64,000 bases of DNA, taken from an uncultured Clostridia bacterium (GTDB lineage Bacteria > Bacillota > Clostridia > Christensenellales > CAG-138). Position numbers and translations under genes: made by a program. The stretch lies in the NCBI GenBank assembly GCA_934633695.1, contig CAKTYT010000001.1:252516-316515 (forward strand). The letters run 5' to 3'. The notes beneath the pieces were generated by a model. It saw only the letters and a list, made by a program, of their open reading frames with translations. It was not told the origin of the DNA and did no database searches. Numbering within the stretch: the first letter of the stretch is position 1; every line of letters starts with the position of its first letter. Positions 43,598 to 53,520 of this stretch are shown piece by piece.

Positions 43598-44449
43598 ATG
43601 GGCGTAATAATTGATGGAAAGAAAATTGCGGCTGAATACCGCGAAAACTGCAAAAAGCGTGCAGCTGTACTCATTGAGAGAGGTATAACTCCAAAACTCG
43701 ATGTTATCATTGTAGGCGACGACCCTGCATCGCATCAGTATGTAAACAGCAGGGCAACAGATTGCAGTGCCGTCGGCATGCTCAGTACCGTTCATTCGCT
43801 TCCGGCTGAAACAAAACAGACTGAGCTGGTGAGTCTCATTGAATCACTAAATAACGATGATACGGTACACGGCATTCTTCTACAGATGCCGTTGCCAAAA
43901 CACATGAATTCTGATGAGGTCATTTCTCATATCGCAAAAGAGAAAGATGTTGACGGATTTCATTTGCTCAACGTCGGCTCTCTTGTCTCCGGGCGATCCT
44001 GCTTCGCTCCCTGCACGCCGAGCAGCGTTATGGCACTTATAAAGAGTACCGGAGTGGATATTTCCGGTAAAAATGCTGTTGTTGTCGGCAGAAGCAATGT
44101 TGTCGGTCGACCCGCTGCAATGATGCTTTTGAAAGAAAATGCAACTGTGACAATTTGCCACTCAAGAACGGCTGACCTTGCTGAGCATACAAAAATGGCC
44201 GATATTCTTGTGGCTGCCGTCGGCATTCCACGGCTTATTACCGGAAACATGATAAAACCCGGTGCAATTGTCATTGATGCAGGCATCAACAGGGTTGACG
44301 GGAAAACGGTTGGTGACGTTGATTTTGAATCTGCGAAGGCAATTGCAGGTTTTATCAGCCCTGTTCCCGGTGGAGTAGGTCCAATGACTAGAACAGTTCT
44401 TTTGATGAACGTATTGGAGGCTTGTGAAAGGTTGAATGGCAAAAAGTGA
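43598..44449 (+). CDS. folD: Methylenetetrahydrofolate dehydrogenase/cyclohydrolase
   Basis: 283 residues from ATG 43598 (TTGGAGG upstream). It interconverts one-carbon folates. Evidence: SRATDCSAVGM, GILLQMPLPKHMN, DVDGFHLLNVG and GRSNVVGRPAAMML, the bifunctional FolD signatures, and VGPMTRTVLLMN near the end. The 3' end overlaps xseA by 14 bases. Confidence 0.97.
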   Translation: MGVIIDGKKIAAEYRENCKKRAAVLIERGITPKLDVIIVGDDPASHQYVNSRATDCSAVGMLSTVHSLPAETKQTELVSLIESLNNDDTVHGILLQMPLPKHMNSDEVISHIAKEKDVDGFHLLNVGSLVSGRSCFAPCTPSSVMALIKSTGVDISGKNAVVVGRSNVVGRPAAMMLLKENATVTICHSRTADLAEHTKMADILVAAVGIPRLITGNMIKPGAIVIDAGINRVDGKTVGDVDFESAKAIAGFISPVPGGVGPMTRTVLLMNVLEACERLNGKK

Positions 44450-45671
44450 GATCACCGTTACTGTTTCGAGGTTAAACGAATATGTCAGTCAAGTCTTAAA
44501 AAAAGACCTTCGTCTTCGTTCGATACGTGTCAGCGGAGAAATTTCAGGTTTTAAATGTCACTATGCTTCGGGGCATCTCTATTTTGTATTAAAGGATGAG
44601 CTTGCTTCCATTCGTTGCGTGATGTTTAAAAGCAGTGCAAAGTTTCTCAGATTCGAACCTCAGGACGGCATGAGTGTCATTGTTTCCGGGCAGGCGGCTT
44701 TGTACCCGAAGGACGGAGTCTACCAATTCTACGTCTCAGGAATGGTCGAGGATGGAGAGGGTGAACTTTACAGGCAATTTGTTGAAACAAAGCAGAAGCT
44801 TGAGGGGGAGGGATTGTTTGAACGAAAACGTACAGTCCCGTTTCTTCCAAGGTGTGTCGGAGTGGTAACAAGTGAATCCGGAGCGGCATTTCACGACATT
44901 CACAACGTAATAAAACGACGTTTCCCGAAGATGAACATTGTTTTGGCTCCGGCTTCAGTTCAGGGGAAAGAAGCCCCGGCTGAAATCTCTGCAGGTATAA
45001 GGCTTTTAAATTCGCTTGGAATCCCGGACGTCATTATTGTAGGCAGGGGAGGCGGAAGCTTTGAAGAGCTCTCCTGCTTTAATGACGAGGGTCTTGCACG
45101 CGTTATTTTTGAAAGCAAAATTCCCATCATCAGTGCAGTTGGGCATGAGACTGACTTCACGATTGCGGATTATGTTTCAGACTTACGAGCACCCACTCCA
45201 TCTGCGGCAGCAGAATTGAGTGTTCCTGAGTACAAAACGCTCAGTCTCGAAATTTCAGATAGCCTTAGGAATATGAACCTGTCAATTTGTAAGGCTATTG
45301 ACGCCGCCCGACAGCTCGTAGAATACGATAGAAAATTTATCCGTATTAATGGTCCTCAGTTTTTCATTGGAAGCAGACGTCAGAAGCTCAAAGAACAGTT
45401 TTCTGATCTCAGCACCGCAATTAACAGCTCAATTGCGGCATACAGTTCAAAGCTTGAGGCCCTGAGCAGTTCTCTTGCTGCAATGAATCCAATGCATGTG
45501 CTTGAAAGAGGCTATGTTGCAGTAATTGATGAAAATGGGAATTACCTCACCAAGGTGAGCGGCATCAAGCCGAATATGGATATCAAGCTTATAATGAATG
45601 ATGGCATTGTTCTTGCGAGAACAATTGAAGTATGCGAGGAAAACGATGAAAGAAAGCAAAATGACCTTTGA
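44436..45671 (+). CDS. xseA: Exodeoxyribonuclease VII large subunit
   Basis: 411 residues. OB-fold DNA-binding N-terminus (SIRVSGEISGFKCHYASGHLYF), then the catalytic region with GVVTSESGAAFHDI and IIVGRGGGSFEELSCFNDE, ISAVGHETDFTIADYVSDLRAPTPSAAAE. With XseB it degrades single-stranded DNA. It overlaps folD and xseB. Confidence 0.96.
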   Translation: MAKSEITVTVSRLNEYVSQVLKKDLRLRSIRVSGEISGFKCHYASGHLYFVLKDELASIRCVMFKSSAKFLRFEPQDGMSVIVSGQAALYPKDGVYQFYVSGMVEDGEGELYRQFVETKQKLEGEGLFERKRTVPFLPRCVGVVTSESGAAFHDIHNVIKRRFPKMNIVLAPASVQGKEAPAEISAGIRLLNSLGIPDVIIVGRGGGSFEELSCFNDEGLARVIFESKIPIISAVGHETDFTIADYVSDLRAPTPSAAAELSVPEYKTLSLEISDSLRNMNLSICKAIDAARQLVEYDRKFIRINGPQFFIGSRRQKLKEQFSDLSTAINSSIAAYSSKLEALSSSLAAMNPMHVLERGYVAVIDENGNYLTKVSGIKPNMDIKLIMNDGIVLARTIEVCEENDERKQNDL

Positions 45672-45858
45672 AGAAGCTTCGGCGGAACTGAATAAAATTG
45701 TTGATTCGCTTAACGCGGGAAATGCTCCGTTAAATGAAATGGTCTCCCTTTACGAAAAAGGAGTTGAACTTGTTAATTATTGCAGCAAACTGCTTAATGA
45801 GTACGATGGGAGAATCGAAAAAGCAATGAGTGCTGCGGATGAAATGGAGGTATTATGA
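45646..45858 (+). CDS. xseB: Exodeoxyribonuclease VII small subunit
   Basis: 70 residues from ATG 45646 with CGAGG upstream. It begins MTFEEASAELNKIVDSLNAG from the fifth residue on and has PLNEMVSLYEKGVEL, the typical XseB helical hairpin. It overlaps xseA at one end and ispA (ATGA) at the other. Confidence 0.95.
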   Translation: MKESKMTFEEASAELNKIVDSLNAGNAPLNEMVSLYEKGVELVNYCSKLLNEYDGRIEKAMSAADEMEVL

Positions 45859-46742
45859 GTTACGCCGAAAGAACAAACAGATATTGTAATGTTATCAATG
45901 ATGCATTGACAAATGCTATGATAATGCCCTATGTTCCCGAAAAATTGAAAGAGGCCATGACATATTCACTGTCCGCCGGTGGGAAGAGAATTCGTCCGTG
46001 CCTTACGATTGGTGTGTGCGACATCATGGGCGGCAACCGTAAAATGGCGATTCGCCTTGCATGTGCAATTGAAATGATTCACACCTATTCGCTGATACAT
46101 GATGACCTACCATGCATGGACAATGACGATATGCGTCGAGGAATGCCCTCTAATCACAAGGTTTTTGGCGAGGGGCAGGCTATTCTTGCGGGTGACGGTC
46201 TGTTGACTTATGCATTTGAATACATGCTTGAGGCAGGATTGACCTTTAATAATGCCGGCTACTACCGTGCCGTTGCCGAGATAGCAAAGCGTGCCGGAGT
46301 GACTGGCATGGTTGCGGGGCAGAGCGAGGATTTGCTTTGCGAACAGAATGCCGCACACAATGAAGACAGTCTGATCTATATTCACAAGCACAAAACCGCT
46401 GATATGCTCGTTGCAAGCGTTCTGGCGGGTGCGTATTGCGGCAGTCCAACGGATATTCAGCTTAAATGCCTTGAAGAATATGCTGAAAAGATCGGAATTC
46501 TTTTTCAGATAACAGATGATATTCTTGACGCTTCGGGAAGCAACGTGCTTGTGGGGAAGACTCTGGGCAAAGACGCTGAGCACAACAAACTGACGTTCGT
46601 AACACTTTATGGACTCGATAGAGCAAGGGAGATTGCAAATTCTGTTGCAAAAGAGGCCGAAAGACTTCTCTCCTGTACCTTCGGAGAGAGTTGTGAATAT
46701 CTCTACGATACAATAGATTTTATTCTCGATAGGATTAATTGA
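45855..46742 (+). CDS. ispA: Polyprenyl diphosphate (farnesyl/geranyl) synthase
   Basis: 295 residues. It condenses isopentenyl diphosphate units for undecaprenol and quinone chains. First Asp-rich motif HDDLPCMDNDDMRRG, second DDILDASGS, and LSAGGKRIRPCLT near the start. The small-chain type fits the length. It lies directly before dxs, the first MEP-pathway enzyme. Confidence 0.95.
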   Translation: MSYAERTNRYCNVINDALTNAMIMPYVPEKLKEAMTYSLSAGGKRIRPCLTIGVCDIMGGNRKMAIRLACAIEMIHTYSLIHDDLPCMDNDDMRRGMPSNHKVFGEGQAILAGDGLLTYAFEYMLEAGLTFNNAGYYRAVAEIAKRAGVTGMVAGQSEDLLCEQNAAHNEDSLIYIHKHKTADMLVASVLAGAYCGSPTDIQLKCLEEYAEKIGILFQITDDILDASGSNVLVGKTLGKDAEHNKLTFVTLYGLDRAREIANSVAKEAERLLSCTFGESCEYLYDTIDFILDRIN

Positions 46743-46743
46743 A

Positions 46744-48636
46744 ATGGCATCAGACAACGAACTTAAGCTCTTAAAAGGAATACAATCACCGCAGGATTTG
46801 AAAAGTCTGTCGGATGCAGAACTCGATGAACTTACGAGAGAAATTCGAGGTTACATTATTTCAACCGTTTCAAAAACGGGGGGGCACCTTTCCTCAAATC
46901 TCGGAATTGTTGAATTGACCATTGCACTTCATCTAGCATTTGACTTTTCTTATGACCGGCTTGTATTCGATGTGGGTCATCAGAGCTATGTACATAAGCT
47001 CCTGACGGGAAGAGCTGATGAGTTCAGCACGCTACGCCAAAGAGGCGGGATTTCAGGTTTCCCGAAAACAAATGAGAGTTGTTATGATGCCTTTAATACC
47101 GGACATTCAAGCACATCCGTTTCAGCTGCACTTGGTATGCTCCGTGCATTCAGATTGCAGGGAGATACTTCGCGACGTGTTGTTGCTGTACTCGGAGATG
47201 GAGCACTGACAGGAGGTCTCGCCTATGAGGCACTTGACGATGCGGGTGAGCAGGAGATACCGCTCATAGTTGTACTGAACGACAATGAAATGTCAATCAG
47301 CGGCAATGTTGGGGGAATGAGCTCACACTTATCAAAACTGCGGACAAGCAAGCCATATAAGCGGCTTAAACACAATCTTTCAAGCAGATTAAAAAAAATA
47401 CCTATCGTAGGCAAGTCGATAAGCAATAGTCTTGAGAGCCTGAAAAACCGCATAAAATATTTTGTGTTGCCAAACGTTATGTTCGAGGAGCTTGGCTTTA
47501 CCTATATGGGACCTATTGATGGCCATAATATAGAAGATATGGTCAGTATCTTTGAACATGCTAAAAACATAAAGGACAAGCCCATACTTGTCCATGTCAT
47601 TACAAAAAAAGGTCGTGGCTACGAACCTGCTGAAAATAATCCAGAGAAATATCATGGAGTCGGTAAATTCGATGCGAAAAACGGAGAAACCGTTTCATCA
47701 AACAGCAATTCAAAAGAATTTGTGAGTTGTCTGTGTGAACTTGCGGAAAGGGACAGCAGGATTGTTGCGATAACAGCGGCAATGGAATCAGGTACGGGAC
47801 TTAGAAAATTCCATGAAAAGTTTCCAATGCGTTTTTTCGACGTTGGCATTGCGGAACAGCACGGTGTTACAATGGCTGCCGGCATGGCTGAAGCGGGGCT
47901 AAAGCCTGTATTCTGTGTCTATTCGACTTTTTTGCAGAGGGGGTACGATCAGCTTTTGCATGACGTTTGTTTGCAGAAATTGCCGGTTATATTTGGAATT
48001 GATAGAGCAGGTCTTGTGGGAGCAGATGGAGAGACACACCAAGGTGTTTATGATATTGCGTATATAAGCACTCTTCCCGATTGTTTTACTCTGCTTTCGC
48101 CATCAAGCGTTGAGGAGCTTCACTCAATGCTCCAGCTCGCCGTTTCATTAAACGGACCTGTTGGAATCAGATACAGCCGGGGGTTGCTTCCAAACAGAAC
48201 GTTGAACTTAAACCAAGAAATTGACGAGTGGGAAGTCGTATATCCCATACAACCCGTCACGGCAGTTTCAACAGGCAGACTTACGCAACGCACAATAGAC
48301 GTCATATCTTCTTTGTGGGAAGAAGGCATTACGATTGGACTTATAAATGCACGAATTCTTTGCCCATTAGCAGAACCCACTGTCAGCATTCTAAAAAACG
48401 TAAACACCGTGATTACAATTGAAGACGGTGTGAGTGATACAGGTTTTGGAGCTCAAGTTGCAAGACTGCTTGCCGGGGAAGAAAGATGTCCCATGGTCGT
48501 TAATCTTGGAGTTCCGAATACTCCCATTGAAGCCGGAACGCTTGAGGAGCAAGATGTCGTTTGCGGTTTAACATTTGATGCGATAAAGGAAACTATTTTA
48601 AACGCTTTTCATCGGTTTGAGAATGAAAAGCAGTGA
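46744..48636 (+). CDS. dxs: 1-deoxy-D-xylulose-5-phosphate synthase
   Basis: 630 residues, full length. This thiamin-diphosphate enzyme starts the MEP isoprenoid pathway. TPP-binding GDGALTGGLAYEALDDAG, then SISGNVGGMSSHLSKLR, the transketolase pyrimidine domain (FDVGIAEQHGVTMAAGMA) and the C-terminal EDGVSDTGFG region are present. It starts one base after the ispA stop. Confidence 0.97.
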   Translation: MASDNELKLLKGIQSPQDLKSLSDAELDELTREIRGYIISTVSKTGGHLSSNLGIVELTIALHLAFDFSYDRLVFDVGHQSYVHKLLTGRADEFSTLRQRGGISGFPKTNESCYDAFNTGHSSTSVSAALGMLRAFRLQGDTSRRVVAVLGDGALTGGLAYEALDDAGEQEIPLIVVLNDNEMSISGNVGGMSSHLSKLRTSKPYKRLKHNLSSRLKKIPIVGKSISNSLESLKNRIKYFVLPNVMFEELGFTYMGPIDGHNIEDMVSIFEHAKNIKDKPILVHVITKKGRGYEPAENNPEKYHGVGKFDAKNGETVSSNSNSKEFVSCLCELAERDSRIVAITAAMESGTGLRKFHEKFPMRFFDVGIAEQHGVTMAAGMAEAGLKPVFCVYSTFLQRGYDQLLHDVCLQKLPVIFGIDRAGLVGADGETHQGVYDIAYISTLPDCFTLLSPSSVEELHSMLQLAVSLNGPVGIRYSRGLLPNRTLNLNQEIDEWEVVYPIQPVTAVSTGRLTQRTIDVISSLWEEGITIGLINARILCPLAEPTVSILKNVNTVITIEDGVSDTGFGAQVARLLAGEERCPMVVNLGVPNTPIEAGTLEEQDVVCGLTFDAIKETILNAFHRFENEKQ

Positions 48637-48648
48637 TTGGAGGTAATT

Positions 48649-49464
48649 TTGGCTGACAGAGTGGATAGCAAAATGGTTGAACTCGGTCTTGTTCAGAGCA
48701 GAGAGCGTGCCAAGGCACTCATTATGGAGGGCGTTGTATTGCTTGACGGTGTTCCCGTGCAAAAACCGAGTGACAGTTTTTGTGAAGGTCAGCAGCTGAC
48801 GATAAAAGAGAATCCAATTCCGTTCGTCAGCCGCGGCGGATTGAAACTGCTTAAAGCGATAGAGAAATATTCGGTTGATGTTTCAAATAAGGTCTGTATC
48901 GATGTCGGTGCTTCAACGGGTGGTTTTACTGACTGCATGCTAATGCATGGGGCGAAAAAAGTTTTCGCAGTGGATGTCGGCTATGGTCAACTTGATTGGA
49001 AGCTTAGAAATGATGAAAGAGTCATCTGTATGGAAAGGCATAATGCAAGGCTTATGACTCCGGATTGGTTTGATGAACAACCGGAATTTGCAAGTGTCGA
49101 TGTTTCATTTATTTCAATAAAGCTTATCCTTCCAAGATTGGAAGAATGCCTGTGTGACAATGGAGAAGCCGTTGTTCTTGTAAAACCTCAGTTTGAAGCT
49201 GGCAGGGGTAAAGTAGGAAAAAACGGTGTTGTTCGCGATCCAAAAACGCATACACAGGTGTTGCTTGACGCGGCAGGTGTTGCAATTTCGAATGGTTTCG
49301 AGATTATCAACGTTGATTTTTCACCGATAACGGGGCCGAAGGGCAATATAGAATTTTTGCTTCACATCAGAAAAGGAGGTGACAATTATTCCAATATTCT
49401 TGGTGACGCTGTTGAAAAGCAAATAACCAATGTTATCAGATCGGCACACGAAGAACTTGACTGA
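48649..49464 (+). CDS. tlyA: TlyA-family rRNA 2'-O-methyltransferase (S4 plus FtsJ domain)
   Basis: 271 residues from TTG 48649, preceded by TTGGAGGT; the TTG at 48637 would place that site inside the CDS. An S4 RNA-binding domain (about 1-60: MVELGLVQSRERAKALIM) is followed by an FtsJ-type methyltransferase with CIDVGASTGGFTDCMLMHG and VDVGYGQLDWKLR. Members modify 16S/23S rRNA or act as hemolysin-like proteins; rRNA methylation is the better-supported activity. Confidence 0.92.
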   Translation: MADRVDSKMVELGLVQSRERAKALIMEGVVLLDGVPVQKPSDSFCEGQQLTIKENPIPFVSRGGLKLLKAIEKYSVDVSNKVCIDVGASTGGFTDCMLMHGAKKVFAVDVGYGQLDWKLRNDERVICMERHNARLMTPDWFDEQPEFASVDVSFISIKLILPRLEECLCDNGEAVVLVKPQFEAGRGKVGKNGVVRDPKTHTQVLLDAAGVAISNGFEIINVDFSPITGPKGNIEFLLHIRKGGDNYSNILGDAVEKQITNVIRSAHEELD

Positions 49465-49483
49465 TAGAAATGGAGGGAAACAG

Positions 49484-50311
49484 ATGCTTGATAAAAATGG
49501 CAAACGCATTCTTTTTTATGTGAATATGACCAAACCGAATGCTGAGTCTGTACTGAGCAAAGCAGAATCCATCGCTGAAAGGACAGGTTTTGCATGGACT
49601 TGCTATGAGTCGCCTGCCGAACTGTTTCTCGATGCCGATTTGAATGAAGTTTGCTGCATAGTCACTATCGGAGGCGATGGAACGATTCTTCGTCTTGCAG
49701 CACACTCCCTTAGCAACGGTCAGGATGTGTCTGTGCCCATTCTCGGGCTTAATCTCGGCAAGGTGGGCTTTTTCAACGAAATAGGCATAGAAGAATTTGA
49801 ATCCGCACTCGCTGCTTTATGCAGTGGAAGATACGAAATTGAGACAAAGTCGACGCTGCATTGCAGCATTGATAACGGAATGGAGTTTTCTTGTCTCAAC
49901 GATTTTCTTGTATTCAAAAACGGGTTTTCATCAATTGCCCATATGCGTGCTGCAATTGATGGATTCGATATTGGCTTGATAAGAGGCGATGGGCTTATTG
50001 TCAGTACAGCAGCAGGTTCAACAGGGTACTCGATTTCTGCGGGCGGTCCTGTTGTTGCACCAAATCTCGATGTCATACTGGTCACACCAATCTGTCCGCA
50101 TTCATTAACAAGTCGGCCTGTCGTTGCCTCTTTTGACTCCACTGTCAGCATAACTGTGCTGAGCGAATGCTTTATGAGTGGTGACGGTATTCAACTCGTT
50201 ACTTTGAAAGAAAACACGACCCTGACTGTGACAAAGTCTGAAAATAAAGTCCGTTTTATTCGATTCAGTGAACGTAATGTGTTTAAGCTTATAAGGGAAA
50301 AGTTGACTTGA
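49484..50311 (+). CDS. nadK: NAD kinase
   Basis: 275 residues from ATG 49484 (TGGAGGG upstream). It makes NADP from NAD and ATP. GGDGT motif in TIGGDGTILRLA, then GLNLGKVGFF and STAAGSTGYSISAGGP. The usual NE motif reads LNDF. It lies between tlyA and recN in the order common to Firmicutes, except that argR is missing between nadK and recN. Confidence 0.96.
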   Translation: MLDKNGKRILFYVNMTKPNAESVLSKAESIAERTGFAWTCYESPAELFLDADLNEVCCIVTIGGDGTILRLAAHSLSNGQDVSVPILGLNLGKVGFFNEIGIEEFESALAALCSGRYEIETKSTLHCSIDNGMEFSCLNDFLVFKNGFSSIAHMRAAIDGFDIGLIRGDGLIVSTAAGSTGYSISAGGPVVAPNLDVILVTPICPHSLTSRPVVASFDSTVSITVLSECFMSGDGIQLVTLKENTTLTVTKSENKVRFIRFSERNVFKLIREKLT

Positions 50312-50349
50312 TTCACAGACCTTCGTTAATCATACGTTAAGAGGAAAAA

Positions 50350-52038
50350 ATGCTGGATAGATTGATTATTAACAATATAGCTTTAATAGACCGGTTGGAC
50401 ATTGAGCTTTCAAGCGGTTTCCACGTTTTAACAGGCGAAACAGGTGCCGGTAAGTCGATAATAATCGACAGCGTAAATCTTGTTCTCGGAGAACGTGGAA
50501 GTAAGGAGCTTATTTCAACCGGGAAACAAAAAGCTAGAGTTGAAGCCGTTTTTTCATATGATGCAAGCTCTGCTGTCAACGACCTTCTCGAGCAATTTGG
50601 GCTTCCTTCGGAGGATGATACACTGTTTGTCATGCGTGAGATAACTGCATCAGGTAAAAGTCTATGTAGAATAAACGGTGAAATAGTAACGCTCAGCACA
50701 CTACGTTCCGTCACCGAGCGTCTCGTTGATGTACACGGGCAACACGCACACCAGTCACTACTTCATCCGAAATATCATATCGACATGATCGATGATTTTC
50801 GTTCGGAGCAGATTTTACCGTTGCGTCACAAACTCGCCGCCCTGTGTAAACACCGATCAGAGATTGTTGAAAGACTCAATTCAGGGTTTGTGTCGGAAGC
50901 TGAACGTGAAAGAAGAATCGATATACTCTCATTTCAAATAAACGAAATAGAGAATGCACACCTGTCTTCTTCAGAAGAAAGGGAGCTTAATGATGAATTG
51001 CGACTGCTTGCCAATGCAGAAAAAATCAGTGTTTCTCTTGAAAATGGAAACACTCTTGTTTCGGGAGAAAACGGAGCGTTGGCTTATCTCGGAAAAGCAA
51101 CTGACTGTCTATCAAAAATTGCTGAGTTTTCTGAGCAGTATAATGAAGTCTACCAACGCATTAATGAGCTTTACTACGAAATTGAAGATATTTCGTATCG
51201 AATTCGTGATTTGAATTATGAGTTTGAGTATTCGCCCGAGAGATTGGACGAGGTAGAGACAAGGCTTGATTTCATAAATTCCATAAAACGGAAATACGGA
51301 GGAACGGTCGAAGCAGCAATTGAATTTATGAATGAAGCAAGGAAGGAGCTTTCCGATTTGCTTGGCTCCGATGAAATCAGGAACAAGTTGATTGAAGAAA
51401 AAAAAGAACTTGAAAACGATTACCAATCTGTTGAGACGAAGCTTTCGGAGCTGCGTCATGAAGCCGCAGAGGAGCTTTCCACGCTTGTCACAGGTCAGCT
51501 TCGTGAGCTTGGCATGAAGGCAGCGACGTTCTCCACTGAGTTTGTTCGCAGTGAAAACCAATTTCTGAAAAACGGAAACGATAATGTTGAGTTTATGCTT
51601 ACGACAAATGCCGGCGAACCTTGCAAGCCTTTGTCAAAGGTCGCCTCTGGCGGTGAGATTTCAAGAATAATGCTAGCAATAAAAACTGTCTGTGCTGATT
51701 CAGATGAGGTGCCGACACTTATTTTCGATGAGGTTGATACGGGCATAAGCGGAGGAACTGCATTGAAAGTCGGCGAAAAGATGGTAGCAATTGCCGAAAA
51801 ACATCAAGTGATTTCGATAACACATCTGCCTCAAATCGCTGCATTTGCAGACCGCCACATGCTCGTGGAAAAGCATACTGAAGATAACAAAACGTTTACT
51901 ACGATACGCTCCTTAAACGATGCCGAAAGAAGGGTTGAACTCGCAAGGATAATGGGGGCGGTTAATGCTGATGAATCCGCTGTCAGGTATGCTGATGAGT
52001 TAATTTTGAATGCCGAGAAGCTCAAGCACTCAATTTGA
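50350..52038 (+). CDS. recN: DNA repair protein RecN
   Basis: 562 residues. SMC-like ATPase for double-strand-break repair. Walker A TGETGAGKSIIIDSV near the start, coiled coil in the middle (about 150-380), signature VASGGEISRIMLA, and Walker B LIFDEVDTGISGGTA. Ribosome binding site AAGAGGAA precedes ATG 50350. It is the last gene before spoIVB. Confidence 0.97.
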   Translation: MLDRLIINNIALIDRLDIELSSGFHVLTGETGAGKSIIIDSVNLVLGERGSKELISTGKQKARVEAVFSYDASSAVNDLLEQFGLPSEDDTLFVMREITASGKSLCRINGEIVTLSTLRSVTERLVDVHGQHAHQSLLHPKYHIDMIDDFRSEQILPLRHKLAALCKHRSEIVERLNSGFVSEAERERRIDILSFQINEIENAHLSSSEERELNDELRLLANAEKISVSLENGNTLVSGENGALAYLGKATDCLSKIAEFSEQYNEVYQRINELYYEIEDISYRIRDLNYEFEYSPERLDEVETRLDFINSIKRKYGGTVEAAIEFMNEARKELSDLLGSDEIRNKLIEEKKELENDYQSVETKLSELRHEAAEELSTLVTGQLRELGMKAATFSTEFVRSENQFLKNGNDNVEFMLTTNAGEPCKPLSKVASGGEISRIMLAIKTVCADSDEVPTLIFDEVDTGISGGTALKVGEKMVAIAEKHQVISITHLPQIAAFADRHMLVEKHTEDNKTFTTIRSLNDAERRVELARIMGAVNADESAVRYADELILNAEKLKHSI

Positions 52039-52117
52039 AACTAAATTAAATTGAATAGTCGTTCATCCATACGGAAAAGCTATACTCGAATTTTGTTTTG
52101 AGTAACGGAGGGAAAGG

Positions 52118-53341
52118 ATGAGTGACACTGAAAAAAAGAAAATCAAATATAGCACGAGAATCGTTGGAATTATCCTTTCGATTCTCGTTTGCGTTTTCAA
52201 CTTCACGCCGTATATGGTAAGGATAAGGCAACTACCGACCGCGATCTTTACTGACAGCGAAGAAATATTCGAAGAATACAGCGAGAAGGCCGGTATTTTG
52301 CTCACTGCAGCTTCTGACTCCGAAACACTTGGCAACAGGAGAATCTCAATAAAGCTTTTCAATCTCATTGAACTTCGCAGTCTATGTGTATACGTCGGCG
52401 AAAGAGGTGAAGTTCACCCATGTGGCGAAGCCATTGGAATATCCATCAGAACAAAAGGTGTCCTTATCGTCGGCAATGGAAGCTTTATCAATATTGACGG
52501 CAAAAAGTGCAGTCCTTCAGCAGAATGCGGACTGCATCCGGGAGATGTTATTCTGTCAGTGAATCACATCCCGGTCAACACAGCAGAAGAGCTTCAAGGG
52601 CAAATTAACAATTCTAACTCAGCTTTATTATCGATTGAGAGAAACGGTAAAAGTTTAAGCATGGAAATAACACCTGAATTTGCACCCGACGGAAGCAAAA
52701 AAATCGGTGCTTGGGTTCGTGACAGCACAGTGGGCATTGGCACGTTATCCTTTGTTGACTATAGCAGCGGAAAACTTGCTGCACTTGGTCATGCAATTAT
52801 TGACTCCGACACTGGTAAAATGATAACCGTTCGGACCGGCAAAATGGTCGAAGCGAAAATTCTTGGAATCAAAAAGGGCAGATCCGGGGTACCCGGAGAA
52901 TTGCAAGGAACTTTTGCTTCATCGAGCAAGCTCCTCGGCAGTATAGAAAGAAACAGTGAGATATGTATTTTTGGTACAGTCGATGAAGAATTTAAAAATG
53001 TTTGTACCGATGTACTGCCTGTGGCTTTTCCAGATGAAGTGAAGAAAGGGACAGCGTTTATTCTTTCAGGGGTTAACGAGGGAAAAATCGAAAAATATTC
53101 ATGCAGAATTATTAAGACGGTTAACCAATCTGAAGCAAATTCAAAGGGGATGGTAATCGAAATTACAGACGATAGGCTGCTTGAATCAACCGGAGGAATT
53201 GTTCAAGGTATGAGCGGAAGCCCGATAATTCAGGATGGCAAGGTTGTCGGGGTTGTGACACATGTTTTTATAAATGACCCCTCCAAAGGGTATGGGGTGT
53301 ATGCTTTCTGGATGTATGAGCTCATCAACAACAAAAAATAG
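52118..53341 (+). CDS. spoIVB: SpoIVB serine peptidase (S55), SigK checkpoint protease
   Basis: 407 residues. N-terminal transmembrane helix (about 15-33), PDZ domain at about 130-190 (CGLHPGDVILSVNHIPVNTAEEL), and peptidase S55 domain with the catalytic-type His in LAALGHAIID and Ser in IVQGMSGSPIIQDGK. Secreted from the forespore, it cuts SpoIVFA to trigger pro-SigK processing. A TATACT element at 52081-52086 may belong to a promoter, but a forespore SigG/SigF pair is not clear. spo0A, which follows spoIVB in most Clostridia, is not next to it. Confidence 0.95.
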   Translation: MSDTEKKKIKYSTRIVGIILSILVCVFNFTPYMVRIRQLPTAIFTDSEEIFEEYSEKAGILLTAASDSETLGNRRISIKLFNLIELRSLCVYVGERGEVHPCGEAIGISIRTKGVLIVGNGSFINIDGKKCSPSAECGLHPGDVILSVNHIPVNTAEELQGQINNSNSALLSIERNGKSLSMEITPEFAPDGSKKIGAWVRDSTVGIGTLSFVDYSSGKLAALGHAIIDSDTGKMITVRTGKMVEAKILGIKKGRSGVPGELQGTFASSSKLLGSIERNSEICIFGTVDEEFKNVCTDVLPVAFPDEVKKGTAFILSGVNEGKIEKYSCRIIKTVNQSEANSKGMVIEITDDRLLESTGGIVQGMSGSPIIQDGKVVGVVTHVFINDPSKGYGVYAFWMYELINNKK

Positions 53342-53351
53342 AAGCGTCCTC

Positions 53352-53386
53352 TTTCGTCGTATGATGTCTGCGGCGAAAATTTTTTC
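53352..53386 (+). terminator. Terminator of spoIVB
   Basis: Eight-bp stem TTTCGTCG (53352-53359) with CGGCGAAA (53371-53378), one G-U pair, 11-base loop, then ATTTTTTC. The next promoter's -35 box begins at its end. Confidence 0.7.
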
Positions 53387-53387
53387 G

Positions 53388-53415
53388 TTGAAATACTCGG
53401 GATTTGTGCTATAAT
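53388..53415 (+). promoter_or_regulatory. SigA promoter of the def operon
   Basis: TTGAAA (53388-53393), 16-base spacer, TATAAT (53410-53415). The roughly 100-base leader up to ATG 53521 can form a small hairpin (GCGAA/TTCGC, near 53430-53450) and one from about 53470 to 53500 (CACCCA/TGGGTG) that ends close to the ribosome binding site. Confidence 0.75.
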
Positions 53416-53520
53416 GTATTGTGGTGGATTGCGAAAGCGGAGATTCGCTTCGTTGTTCATACTAAAAAAACACCCAACTTAGCTTTGACTTGCATTAAAT
53501 GGGTGTGGATCGGAGTTATC

